Shown here: positions 1 through 9,107 of the stretch, one piece after another | How positions within the stretch are numbered: position 1 is the stretch's first letter | Layout: each line of letters opens with the position of its first letter | Assembly (NCBI GenBank): GCA_002746535.1 | Contig: NVWA01000005.1 | Location: 148,047-212,046 of the forward strand | DNA length: 64,000 bases | DNA from: Planctomycetota bacterium | GTDB lineage: Bacteria; Planctomycetota; GCA-2746535 | Direction of reading: 5' to 3' | Translations under genes and position numbers: made by a program | Notes under the pieces: model-generated | Told to the model about the DNA's origin: nothing | Database searches by the model: none | Seen by the model: the letters and a program-made list of their open reading frames with translations, nothing else

Positions 1-2066
1 TTAAAGATATCATTGTTTAAGAAACTACTCCAGTTCTTTTCAAAATAAATGATATCTGGCGATTCCATACTTCTTATGGGTACTTCAGTAATTTCAAATT
101 CATTATTTTTAAATTTCAAAACTATCTTTTTATCTTTATCTTTTTCTTGCTCTTCAATAAAAGAAAATTCTTTTATCGGACCATTTTTAGAAAGAGGTAT
201 CTTGCTACCCTTATTCGAACAAATAGCTCGCGCACCTCTACTACCGCCACCATTTTTTACGAAATAATTGAGTGCTGTTAATATTGCTTCTGAAGTCAAA
301 GCTGTTTGCTTCCACCTAAAGTAATCTACTACTTTATTATCTTTAGATATTACAATCCCCTTTTGATCAATGTCATCTGATAATTTTTTAGCTTTAATTA
401 AGGCTGGTTCTATTTCATCTAATTGGCATATAAATCCAGCCTTGTCACTCATTCTATCTTGAATTTCTTTCGAAATATCTTTCCATTTCAGGGCCGATTT
501 ATTATCCAAATTTGCAGAAATTAACTTTAAACTATTATCAATTTGGTCCTCAAAAGATTTAAGGTCTGCTTCTTCTGGTTTCGAAATAGATTTACTTTTA
601 ATGTGTTGGGCCACTCGCATACCACCAACTTGACCAGCATTTAAAGCTGAACCTCCTGGTCTTGTGACACCGTGAGTACCACAAATTTCACCCACAGCAT
701 AACAATTATTTAAACTACTACGATTCCATAAATCCACTGAAATTCCGCCATTCATATGTTGATTACTAACATTAAAGGGCAAAGGCTTTTCATTTAAATC
801 ATGACCATGCATTTTGTACAATTCAATCGCCAATGGATTCATTTTTGTTAATCGATCGATTGGTAAATCTTGAAGAGCTCCATTATTTTTTAAATAGTCA
901 CGAACATCCTCATCTAAATTATTAAGTGAAAACTCATCTAAACCTTCTATTGGTTTCGGATTTCGGTTAAAATCCATCAAGACGGTATGTCCCTTTTGGC
1001 TTTCTACAAAAATAGCCAAATCTACAAGACTAGATTGAAAGTCTAACATACGAGTTGCATGAAACGGCCATTGATATCCTTTTCGAAATACATTTGAAAC
1101 AAGTTCTTTAGTAGTTCTAAAATAATCGGCTAAAAAATTATGCTCATCCCCATCTTTATCTAATGAATAAATATAAGGCAAGACTTGAACATAAGTACCT
1201 GAGAGGTTCCAAGGGAATTCAGTTCTTCGCGTTCCAATACCAAATTGACTTTCGGTAATATTACAAACTTCTATCCCTGATTCGATTGCCATGCCTAAAC
1301 TACCAAAGCAAAATTTAGGATAAACACTATCTCTATATAATTCTCCTGGACCACCTGTTGCTAACACTAAGCTATCAAATAAAATCACACATAAATTATA
1401 TTTATTATGATCAAGATCTTTATTAATTGCAAGCATACCACAAGCAGAAATTTTCCCTGAAATTTCTTTGGTTAATATTTGTATTCCTTCACATCGTTTC
1501 AAGAAAGGTATGTTTAAACGGACCGCCTCTTCACATAAGACCTTGACCATTAAACGAGATGTTCTTGGTCCACAACTTGTAGCTCTACCAACATCATCAT
1601 GGTCTGTTTGATATCGTAGAACAGAACCGAAGCGATCTTCTGGCAAAGGGAGGCCTAAATACTGCAACCCTGCAAATGCTTTTATTGATCCAACTGCTTC
1701 AATATAGGCTGTGTCTTGATCCATACACCCACCACCACCTATATCCTTTGCTAATTGGCAAAAGTCATCGCCTTTATTACTTGTTCCAGCGGTATGTAAA
1801 GTTTGTTTATCAGATCCCGAACATGCAGAAGTACCAGAGAATAGCCCAGTACTAGCTACAAGCACGTCAATATTTGCTCGTTTTAATTCAACGGCAGCAC
1901 GCAATCCAGCAGCACCACTACCCAAGACTAATGCTTCCGTAAAAAATATCGGAATATCCATTCCACTTATTTCAATTACATGATCTACTTCTTTTGACTT
2001 AACCTTATCTGGCATTTTCACTTTGGTTAATGAATCTAATATTTCTTGTGGTATATTTTGAGTCAT
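1..2066 (-). CDS. FAD-dependent oxidoreductase, fumarate reductase/aspartate oxidase-like (3' end cut by window edge)
   Basis: Reading leftward from an ATG at 2066, the frame stays open to the window edge for about 688 codons, so the C-terminus is missing. The N-terminal region has a dinucleotide-binding motif (ALVLGSGAAGLRAA, about residues 45-58). Further on come LATGGPGELYRDS and a C-terminal FAD segment (CYAVGEICGTHGVTRPGGSALNAG) typical of the succinate dehydrogenase/fumarate reductase flavoprotein superfamily. The substrate cannot be told. No iron-sulfur or cytochrome partner is visible on this side. It diverges from the heparinase-like gene at 2242. The family is well supported; a specific dehydrogenase or oxidase role is not. 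Confidence 0.82.
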   Translation of the reverse strand, partial: MTQNIPQEILDSLTKVKMPDKVKSKEVDHVIEISGMDIPIFFTEALVLGSGAAGLRAAVELKRANIDVLVASTGLFSGTSACSGSDKQTLHTAGTSNKGDDFCQLAKDIGGGGCMDQDTAYIEAVGSIKAFAGLQYLGLPLPEDRFGSVLRYQTDHDDVGRATSCGPRTSRLMVKVLCEEAVRLNIPFLKRCEGIQILTKEISGKISACGMLAINKDLDHNKYNLCVILFDSLVLATGGPGELYRDSVYPKFCFGSLGMAIESGIEVCNITESQFGIGTRRTEFPWNLSGTYVQVLPYIYSLDKDGDEHNFLADYFRTTKELVSNVFRKGYQWPFHATRMLDFQSSLVDLAIFVESQKGHTVLMDFNRNPKPIEGLDEFSLNNLDEDVRDYLKNNGALQDLPIDRLTKMNPLAIELYKMHGHDLNEKPLPFNVSNQHMNGGISVDLWNRSSLNNCYAVGEICGTHGVTRPGGSALNAGQVGGMRVAQHIKSKSISKPEEADLKSFEDQIDNSLKLISANLDNKSALKWKDISKEIQDRMSDKAGFICQLDEIEPALIKAKKLSDDIDQKGIVISKDNKVVDYFRWKQTALTSEAILTALNYFVKNGGGSRGARAICSNKGSKIPLSKNGPIKEFSFIEEQEKDKDKKIVLKFKNNEFEITEVPIRSMESPDIIYFEKNWSSFLNNDIF

Positions 2067-2241
2067 TCTCTATCTCACTGGATTATTAAAAATTATCAAA
2101 TATTTTACATTCAATATGATTCAATGCAATATGACAAAACATGAAACCAGAATGCAACAACTTAAAAATTGCGATAGTCAATTACTGCAATAGTTTAAAA
2201 TTTCATTATAATCATACTATTAATATTATTGAAAGATTAAG

Positions 2242-4161
2242 GTGAAAAAATATTTATTAAGTATTCTTCTATATATCTTATGCTTTTCTTCCATACACCC
2301 TCAAGCAAAAAAAAAGAATTCTACAAATGTTTTTTTGAAATTATCCCGAACTCATCCAAGGTTGATTATTAAAAGAAAATTAATAGATCAATTAAAATCA
2401 AAATTTGGACAATCTGAATTATTAACAGAATTAATATTGGGAAATAATTCAAATTCAGATGAATATATTAACGAAAAACCGCCCGTTTACATTTTTGTAA
2501 AGAATAAATTTAATACAAACACAAACACTATGTGCAACAGAATTCTTTCGTTAACGGTTTCTTATTTATTGACCAAGAAAAAGGAATATCTCAAAAGAGC
2601 TATTTTAGAAATGAAAGCTATAGGTAAATTATCTACTTGGAATAGTAAGCATCGTCATGATTATGGTAGATTAGTAATGTCATTTTCACTATGTTATGAC
2701 TGGCTTTTTAATTCATTATCAAAAAAAAATAAAGAAACATTCCGACAAGTAATTAACAAAAAATGTATATTAGAAGGAATAAAATATTATAAAGAAAACA
2801 GCACAAGACTTAAAGATGAGAAATATTATTTTCATGCCACGCCCCATTATGCATTATTGATATCGTCCTTAGTCATTGGAAGTAAAAACAATAAAAACGC
2901 CATCACCTTATATAAAAATGCTTTAAAATACTTAAAGAAATCACAGAAAGAGTATGAAATCAATGGCTCTTTTTATGCAGGACATCTTTATTGGGCAATA
3001 CAAACATTCCAAATCATACTTGCGGCAGAATCATTAAAATCTGCTTTAGGGCATACCGGGAAATTAATAAGCCATAAAGGCTTTTCTAATACACCAAAAT
3101 TTATTTTATATAATTATTCTAATACTAATCTTCATTTTAATTATGCAGATGCGCAATTCAATAATCCAAGTAAAGCTTTTTGGATTCTTTATTGGTTTTC
3201 TAAAACTCAAAAAAATGATGATTATATTACTCTTGCCAATGATTTGCTTAATATACATACTTCAAATATTTCTAAACAAATAAGCAAATTATCTCCACTA
3301 TCCATACTCTTTTTTCATGAAGCAGCTACTCATCCTAAAATAAAATTACCTTTAGATAAAATTTTTAGGGGCAAAACACAAATCGCCATTTTTAGAAGTG
3401 AATGGAGAAATCCAAATGCTATTTGGTTAGGCATGAAAGCTGGTAAAATTAATTTAACTTATTCTCAAATGGACATTGGAAGTTTTGAACTTGATGCTGA
3501 TGGTGAACGTTGGGCAATTGATTTAGGGAAAGAGCAAAAACATTCATCTAAAATCAATTATTGGGATCGAAAACCTAATGGTTCTCGCTGGAAATATTAC
3601 CGAACAAGTTCAAAAAGTCATAACACTCTTACTTTTAAAAATTCTTTACAAAATGCTAACGGAGAAGGAAAGTTTACTAATTTTGTATCAACCTCAAAAA
3701 ATGCTTATGCCATTATTGATATGAAATCAACTTATAAAGGTCAAGCATCCCGCGTCAATAGAGGATTTGCTTTTTTAAATCGAAAAAGAGTTTTAATCCA
3801 AGATGAAATTGAAAATGCATTCTCAGAGGTAAGATGGGCATTCATAACACCTGCTAGCGTGGAACTTGATGGAAACAAAGCGGTCTTAATTAAAAATGAT
3901 AAAAAGATGTATGTTGAAGTTTTATCACCAAAAAATATAAATTTTAAAAAACTTTCTACAGCAGTTTACTTAGATAAGAATCAAATGAAAAATACGGGAA
4001 AAACGATGGTTGCATTTACTATTCCCAAACAAAAGAATATTACTATTAAAGTTCTATTTACACCTGGTTCTAAAATCCATGAAAAGTTTTCTGTAACAAT
4101 GAATCTTCCTTTACAAAAATGGCCTAAGGGAAAGGCAATAAAGAAATCAAAGAAAAAATAA
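2242..4161 (+). CDS. Exported heparinase II/III-like protein with altered catalytic motif
   Basis: 639 residues, starting at a GTG because no ATG lies near the signal peptide. A hydrophobic signal peptide (residues 1-21) is followed by HPRLII (38-43), an alpha-toroid-like region and a C-terminal beta-sandwich heparinase II/III-like domain (about 370-600) with MDIGSFELDADGERW. It is clearly paralogous to the protein at 59780-61588: both have HPRL(I/L)I, KAG..MDIGSF, WD....G.RWK and SH.TL. Where the paralogue has PHGHMDIGS, this one reads LTYSQMDIGS (about 405-414), and PDGAYPEGPMYW is replaced by INGSFYAGHLYW. Family members are polysaccharide lyases; activity here is doubtful. DUF3859 gene follows after 9 bases, probably in one operon. 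Confidence 0.8.
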   Translation: MKKYLLSILLYILCFSSIHPQAKKKNSTNVFLKLSRTHPRLIIKRKLIDQLKSKFGQSELLTELILGNNSNSDEYINEKPPVYIFVKNKFNTNTNTMCNRILSLTVSYLLTKKKEYLKRAILEMKAIGKLSTWNSKHRHDYGRLVMSFSLCYDWLFNSLSKKNKETFRQVINKKCILEGIKYYKENSTRLKDEKYYFHATPHYALLISSLVIGSKNNKNAITLYKNALKYLKKSQKEYEINGSFYAGHLYWAIQTFQIILAAESLKSALGHTGKLISHKGFSNTPKFILYNYSNTNLHFNYADAQFNNPSKAFWILYWFSKTQKNDDYITLANDLLNIHTSNISKQISKLSPLSILFFHEAATHPKIKLPLDKIFRGKTQIAIFRSEWRNPNAIWLGMKAGKINLTYSQMDIGSFELDADGERWAIDLGKEQKHSSKINYWDRKPNGSRWKYYRTSSKSHNTLTFKNSLQNANGEGKFTNFVSTSKNAYAIIDMKSTYKGQASRVNRGFAFLNRKRVLIQDEIENAFSEVRWAFITPASVELDGNKAVLIKNDKKMYVEVLSPKNINFKKLSTAVYLDKNQMKNTGKTMVAFTIPKQKNITIKVLFTPGSKIHEKFSVTMNLPLQKWPKGKAIKKSKKK

Positions 4162-4170
4162 ATTTTATTC

Positions 4171-4566
4171 ATGGCAAAAAAACCTATTGTATCTTTAAAA
4201 AATTATGGCATCTACTCCAAGTGGAATTCTCAATCAAAAGAAATTCCAGAATTAATCAAGTATACCGATATCATTCCAGCAGAATTAGAAATAGAGTTTG
4301 GGTATATACTTCACATACAAAAGGCCAAAGGATCTTTAATTAAATTCATCATTGATCATCCTCCATTTACAAATGATAGTGACGAAATAGCACCACCATT
4401 TGAAGGGCAACAATATATACAATCAAATGATTACTATTTCTTTTTAGGAGACACATTGTGGGCACCTTTAGAAGATAAAATTGGAAAATGGCGTTTGAGA
4501 TCGTATATAGACAAAGAGATCATAGCCGATAAAACATTAATAATTGAGTCAAAATCAGATGAATAA
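4171..4566 (+). CDS. DUF3859 domain protein
   Basis: 131 residues with no signal peptide or membrane segment. The run GIYSKW (13-18), TDIIPAELEIEFGYIL (about 32-47), a central HPPF, and the ending GKWRLRSYIDKEIIADKTLII match the beta-sandwich layout I recall for DUF3859 (glycine-tyrosine start, IPA...FG block, final G.W.....). The function of the family is unknown. It lies 9 bases after the heparinase-like gene and overlaps the next gene by 8 bases, so the three are probably co-transcribed. Confidence 0.65.
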   Translation: MAKKPIVSLKNYGIYSKWNSQSKEIPELIKYTDIIPAELEIEFGYILHIQKAKGSLIKFIIDHPPFTNDSDEIAPPFEGQQYIQSNDYYFFLGDTLWAPLEDKIGKWRLRSYIDKEIIADKTLIIESKSDE

Positions 4567-5170
4567 AATTTTAATGATATTATTGATTCTTTCGATTCTC
4601 ACTACCTCCTACATATTTTTTTCAAGTACACAAAAAGAAAAAAAATCTTCTGAAATTAATTCAGGAAGCGTCTCTTCAAAAATAGATGACATTGTGATAC
4701 CTGTTGAAGAAGTAACACTTTCAGAAGCGAAACTAACTATTGTGAAGCCGAAGTCATGGCATAAATTTGGAGAAAGATCATCAAACGGCTATAACTATTA
4801 TTTTACTCCCTACAAATATGAAGATTTAGGTTTATTCAAAAGAGGTTTATCCATCACCATAATTAAAAATGTTTCTAAAACTGAAAAGGTTTCACCAAAT
4901 GAATTAGCTCTTTCTTACATCAAAAATTCAAAAACAATAAATCCCAAATTAAAAATAACAAAAGTAAACATTCAACACCTCAAAGGGTACAGGTTTCAAT
5001 TGGAGGAAAAAAAGGGATTCAGAAACTCGATGGTAACAAGTTTCTTTTTTGTTTCAGATGACAGAAATGATATGTTTTATAGCTTTATCTTTCAATATGA
5101 AAAATCAAAATGGAATATGACTTATCCAATTCGAAGAACTATTTTCAGAAACATCAAATTTCTACAATGA
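4559..5170 (+). CDS. Membrane-anchored hypothetical protein
   Basis: I place the start at the ATG at 4559 (MNKILMILLIL...), overlapping the upstream stop by 8 bases; a TTG at 4544 is possible but gives a worse signal-anchor. About 203 residues: one N-terminal hydrophobic segment (about 3-22), a short polar linker, then a globular part predicted outside the cytoplasm. The segment LTIVKPKSWHKFG...YNYYFTPYKYEDLG recalls small exported proteins that bind to the envelope, but I recognise no family. Translationally coupled to the DUF3859 gene. Confidence 0.6.
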   Translation: MNKILMILLILSILTTSYIFFSSTQKEKKSSEINSGSVSSKIDDIVIPVEEVTLSEAKLTIVKPKSWHKFGERSSNGYNYYFTPYKYEDLGLFKRGLSITIIKNVSKTEKVSPNELALSYIKNSKTINPKLKITKVNIQHLKGYRFQLEEKKGFRNSMVTSFFFVSDDRNDMFYSFIFQYEKSKWNMTYPIRRTIFRNIKFLQ

Positions 5171-5268
5171 ATTCCAAATTTAAGCAGAGTTAACAAATGA
5201 GTTTATTTATATTCTCTTTTAGCCGATATAGTTTACAATATGCATGAACTTAATTTTTAGTAAGACCT

Positions 5269-5472
5269 ATGAAAAAGATATTTTATATAATTAGCATTTA
5301 CTTAATAATTATGAACGATTTACTCTTTGCCGGTGGAAGACGAGATGCAGTGGCTTCTTATCATCAAAGTAAGAGTGGAATAAACGACACTGTTCTATAT
5401 ACGTTAAGCGCGATAGGAATTGCCTTGGTTGGGGCAGTGATTTATTTTGTAATAACTAAAAAGAAAAATTAA
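5269..5472 (+). CDS. Small exported single-pass membrane protein
   Basis: 67 residues: a signal peptide (MKKIFYIISIYLIIMNDLLFA, cut probably after Ala21), a short hydrophilic stretch GGRRDAVASYHQSKSG, a transmembrane helix (about 42-63) and a Lys-rich end. The mature peptide would be about 46 residues with its C-terminus in the cytoplasm. No family recognised. It ends only 5 bases from the stop of the convergent cyclase gene, so transcripts must run into each other. Confidence 0.55.
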   Translation: MKKIFYIISIYLIIMNDLLFAGGRRDAVASYHQSKSGINDTVLYTLSAIGIALVGAVIYFVITKKKN

Positions 5473-5477
5473 TTATT

Positions 5478-7346
5478 TTATCGATCCCAACTTATATCTT
5501 CTTCAACGACAATAATTCCGTTATCTAATAATTCACCAATGTAGGATGTATTTTCGCATTCAAGCTCCCACATTAAATCTTGGCTAAGTTTCGCACTGAC
5601 TTTACCAGAAAAATTATCAACATTTGGTTTTTCAGGCAATATGAGTTTTATATCAATCTCTTGGCCTTCACTAAGTGGTGCATTTGTGACAAGTTTTAAT
5701 TTCTTTTTAGAATCATCGACAAAATAAATTTTTGAAAATTCACCTTCGACCTCACATGGAAAAGTAACTAAATAACCTTCACCACATTTTTTTCCTCGAA
5801 TACAAGTTAAAGGAAGCGGCTGGCTTTTACCTTTAAGTGGAATTGGATTAAATCGAGTCCCATAAAATAAACTTTTATGTTCTCCTAAAGCTGGTTCAGA
5901 TACCATTAACATATGTCCTGAAGCAGTTGATTCAACTCTTTTAGCAGTGTTAACATCATCACCTATGATCGTATATTCCATACGGTCTTTGGAGCCGATA
6001 TTACCCGCAATAAATTTGCCTGAATGAATACCTATACCCATACTTAGTGGATCAGCACCTCTTTTAATTAAATCTAAATTAAAAGGAACTATTGCATTTT
6101 GCATTTGAAGTGCAGCTGTTATGGCATAAAGAGAGTCGTCTTTAATCGCTTCAGGGGCACCCCAAACACTAAGAATGGAATCACCACCAAATTTATCAAC
6201 GGTCCCTTGTTCATTAAGAATAATACTAACCATTACTTCAAAGTATTGATTTAAACGATCTACCAATTCAGCAGCTGTTATCTTTTCACTCATTGAGGTG
6301 AAACCTACAATATCACAAAATAAAACACTACCATAGCGAGTTTCACCACCTAGCTCCAATTTATTGTTCATCACATTTTCAGCAACCTTTGGCGAGAAAA
6401 ATCTAGCTAATTGAGCTCTTTTATTTGACTCTTGTGTGGCAGTTCGAACTGAATGAGAACTACGTAAGAATAATGCCGTTAAACTTGCTACCCCTACTAA
6501 TAAATCCAAATCTTCTTTTTCAAATGGCGCATATGAGTCACTTGTTTCAATTTGAATCAATCCATACATAATATCCATCGAGATTAATGGAACACACATG
6601 AAACTGTGAATATCTTCCTCAATAATACTCATACTAGCAGCAAAACCATCATCGGCTTGTGTATCTTTACATAACACCGCTTCTTTTTTAGCCATAACCA
6701 TATGCTTGACTGTTTTACTTATAACTAATTGTTTTTGCTGACCTTCTTCTTGATTTCTAAAATGAATTGCTTCATCTTTTAGCTCTTCTTCGTTTTCACC
6801 TTTTAATATAAATCCTCTTCCTGCTTGTGGGAAAATATCAAACAGACATTCGAGAATAACTTTAAACAAAAGATTTTCTTTAGGTTGTTCAGCAACTGCA
6901 TTTGCAACTGTGTAAAATACTTCTAATTTTTTTGCAAGGTCACCGCCTTTATGTAAATCAAGAAAGTTGATACCTTCCATGGCAATCGACATTTCAAGAT
7001 TATTTTCATCAAATGTTGGATCAACAAAAACAGAAGATTCAGAACCAATACCGATTTCAACAGCCGGTTGTTCGTACTTTAATACCAGATCTCCAAGACT
7101 AATAATGTCGTTATGTTTTAACAGTTGTCTTGATATTTGAACGCCATTTACAAATGACCCATTTCTAGAACCGGCATCTTCTAAGACAACTCCACTGCCT
7201 TCTAAATAAACATAACAATGTGTTCGTGAAACATCTGGAGAAACCAAATGAACATCACTATTTAAATCACGACCCAATGAAAGTTTTTTATCAACCTCAA
7301 TTGACATCCCTTGATGAACGCCATTTTGAAACACAATTCTAGACAT
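5478..7346 (-). CDS. FHA-GAF-class III adenylate/guanylate cyclase with PilZ-like C-terminus
   Basis: 622 residues, cytosolic. Domains: FHA (about 1-92, with LGRD at 24-27, RTH at 41-43 and GSRNGSFVNG at 59-68), GAF (about 135-295), class III nucleotide cyclase (about 338-515) and a beta-rich tail (520-622) resembling PilZ but lacking its RxxxR and D/NxSxxG motifs. Metal-binding aspartates are in FCDIVGFT (D345) and GGDSILSVWG (D389); the purine-binding Lys is in VDKFGG (K385); GDDVNTAKRVES supplies the transition-state Asn and Arg. It should therefore be active. Input would come from a phosphothreonine partner through FHA and a small ligand through GAF. Last gene of the minus-strand signalling group. 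Confidence 0.88.
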   Translation of the reverse strand: MSRIVFQNGVHQGMSIEVDKKLSLGRDLNSDVHLVSPDVSRTHCYVYLEGSGVVLEDAGSRNGSFVNGVQISRQLLKHNDIISLGDLVLKYEQPAVEIGIGSESSVFVDPTFDENNLEMSIAMEGINFLDLHKGGDLAKKLEVFYTVANAVAEQPKENLLFKVILECLFDIFPQAGRGFILKGENEEELKDEAIHFRNQEEGQQKQLVISKTVKHMVMAKKEAVLCKDTQADDGFAASMSIIEEDIHSFMCVPLISMDIMYGLIQIETSDSYAPFEKEDLDLLVGVASLTALFLRSSHSVRTATQESNKRAQLARFFSPKVAENVMNNKLELGGETRYGSVLFCDIVGFTSMSEKITAAELVDRLNQYFEVMVSIILNEQGTVDKFGGDSILSVWGAPEAIKDDSLYAITAALQMQNAIVPFNLDLIKRGADPLSMGIGIHSGKFIAGNIGSKDRMEYTIIGDDVNTAKRVESTASGHMLMVSEPALGEHKSLFYGTRFNPIPLKGKSQPLPLTCIRGKKCGEGYLVTFPCEVEGEFSKIYFVDDSKKKLKLVTNAPLSEGQEIDIKLILPEKPNVDNFSGKVSAKLSQDLMWELECENTSYIGELLDNGIIVVEEDISWDR

Positions 7347-7449
7347 AATTCTTTTCTATTTCTTTGAATAATTCTGTGAGATACAAAGTGAGTGATTCTA
7401 CTAATTTACACATAAATATCAATATTCTATATTACTATTTGAAAATAAA

Positions 7450-8253
7450 TTAAGACTTCTCTTTTTCAATTTCGTCATAGGCAACATTAAATTCGGCCAC
7501 TTTTTCTTCTACTTCTTTTATAAAATCATCTGGTAACCCTTTCGAAATTAATCGATCTGGATGATTTTTCATCAAAAGCTTTTTGTAAGCACGACTAATT
7601 TCTTTTAGAGACATTTCACGTGTAACACCTAGAATTTTATAAGGATCTTTTCCTGCTTTATTTCGGTTTTTAATTTTATCATATTCATCTTGTGAAAGAC
7701 GAAAAATATTACCAACTTCTAAAAGGAATTTTTCCATTTTCACAGGAATAGTAGAATTGGCACAGGAAATTTTAATCAACTTCTCATATAAAATTAACAG
7801 CATTTCGTGATCTGAAAGCTGAGCGATTTGTTTAGCGAATTCTTGAAATCCATGACTTGAATTTTTTGCTTTGTTAAATATTCCAGCAGCAATTTTTCTT
7901 TCAGCTACAGAATATTTAAAATCATTTATTAATATCTGATCAAAAGATTCGACCTCTTCCTTGATCACTCTGCCATCAGATTTAGCCATCTTGGCAACTA
8001 AAGAAATGAAAGCCACCATTAATGTATCTTGAATCATTGCTTTCTTTTGATTCGAGCCTTTATTTATATCTGAATCATTAAGAACATCATCCCGATATTT
8101 TTGTATATCATCAAATTGCTTGAGAAGACTATCGGCCCCTTTTTCATTTTCTTTAAATACATCTCCCAAGGAATCTTGCAATTCTACTAAAATATCTTTA
8201 GCAGGACTCGACATCATTTTAAAATTATCCCAGATTCGTTCTAGAAGACTCAC
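7450..8253 (-). CDS. TerB-like/DnaJ co-chaperone (DjlA-like)
   Basis: 267 residues. The middle (about 65-185) is helical and acidic with the TerB-like pattern of tellurite-resistance proteins (MIQDTLMVAFISLVAKMAKSDG...). The C-terminus (about 203-267) is a J-domain with PYKILGV and the HPD motif (KNHPDRL). This order is that of E. coli DjlA, but the N-terminal membrane anchor of DjlA is absent, so the protein should be soluble. It would stimulate a DnaK-type ATPase. Position between the receiver-STAS gene and the FHA-cyclase suggests a link with signalling, which is inference. Confidence 0.82.
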   Translation of the reverse strand: MSLLERIWDNFKMMSSPAKDILVELQDSLGDVFKENEKGADSLLKQFDDIQKYRDDVLNDSDINKGSNQKKAMIQDTLMVAFISLVAKMAKSDGRVIKEEVESFDQILINDFKYSVAERKIAAGIFNKAKNSSHGFQEFAKQIAQLSDHEMLLILYEKLIKISCANSTIPVKMEKFLLEVGNIFRLSQDEYDKIKNRNKAGKDPYKILGVTREMSLKEISRAYKKLLMKNHPDRLISKGLPDDFIKEVEEKVAEFNVAYDEIEKEKS

Positions 8254-8354
8254 TGTATATGTAAACCAATATCAAAAAAATTAATTTGTATTATTCAAAT
8301 CAAATTGAAATTTATTACCAAAGAATTGAATACACCAGAAAATAAATATATAAA

Positions 8355-9107
8355 CTAAATAAACTTGACCACTTTTTCTAAAGCAAACTTTATCAACTTT
8401 CGCTTAGGGTCAAATATATCAATCGATTTCTCAACGCTCTTATAGGAATCGGAAGATTCATTAAAAACTTCTACGATTGATTTATCCACGGAGGTAACTC
8501 TCGAAAAATCTATTAAACAACCATCATTTTGTTCATTCTGAACTACTTTTAGTTTATCTGACAATTCATTTATACCTTGTCTATGCAAATCACCCTTTAT
8601 TTTTATTAAAGTAGATTCACCAAATGGTTTAGATTCTACACTAAACTCTTCAAAGCTACTGTCTTCATCAAATAGTATTGAACTAATTGCATTCTCAAAT
8701 TCTGAGCATACCAAAGGTTTATGAATACATCCCAAAGCACCTGCTTTTTGAAAAACGTCCAACATATTATCAGACACGTCTTCACGTATAAATAAAAATT
8801 CAGGTAATTTCAAATCCTTTTTCGATTTCATGCTTAAAAATAATTTTAAAGATTCATTATCCTTCATATCGCCATCAATAACAATAACTCTAATATTACC
8901 TTTCTTGATTAGCATAGGCAACGTACTTAACCTTGTTTCAACAGTTACATTGAAAAAGCCAGCCTCTTTTAAGGAATTCAAATCGGATTGACATTTAATT
9001 CTAGATGGACCAACAAGAAGAATACTACAAGACATTTGAATAATTTTGGCAAATGCTCTTTCAATTTCTTCAAATTCTTCAAAAGATAATTCATCTTTTA
9101 TTTCCAT
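8355..9107 (-). CDS. Receiver-like plus STAS domain protein
   Basis: 250 residues. Residues about 28-145 follow a CheY-like alternating pattern (CSILLVGPS, VIVIDGDM, FLFIRED, GALGCIHKP), with D at the end of strand 3 but no acidic pair after strand 1, so phosphorylation is uncertain. Residues about 155-250 look like a STAS domain (STLIKIKGDLHRQGINELSDKL, CLIDFSRVTSVDKSIVEVF), where the serine of the anti-sigma-antagonist motif could be S in RVTSVDKS. Overlaps the FapA-like gene by one base (stop/start fusion), so coupled to it. Likely a cytosolic signalling partner protein; no anti-sigma kinase is in the window. Confidence 0.65.
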   Translation of the reverse strand: MEIKDELSFEEFEEIERAFAKIIQMSCSILLVGPSRIKCQSDLNSLKEAGFFNVTVETRLSTLPMLIKKGNIRVIVIDGDMKDNESLKLFLSMKSKKDLKLPEFLFIREDVSDNMLDVFQKAGALGCIHKPLVCSEFENAISSILFDEDSSFEEFSVESKPFGESTLIKIKGDLHRQGINELSDKLKVVQNEQNDGCLIDFSRVTSVDKSIVEVFNESSDSYKSVEKSIDIFDPKRKLIKFALEKVVKFI

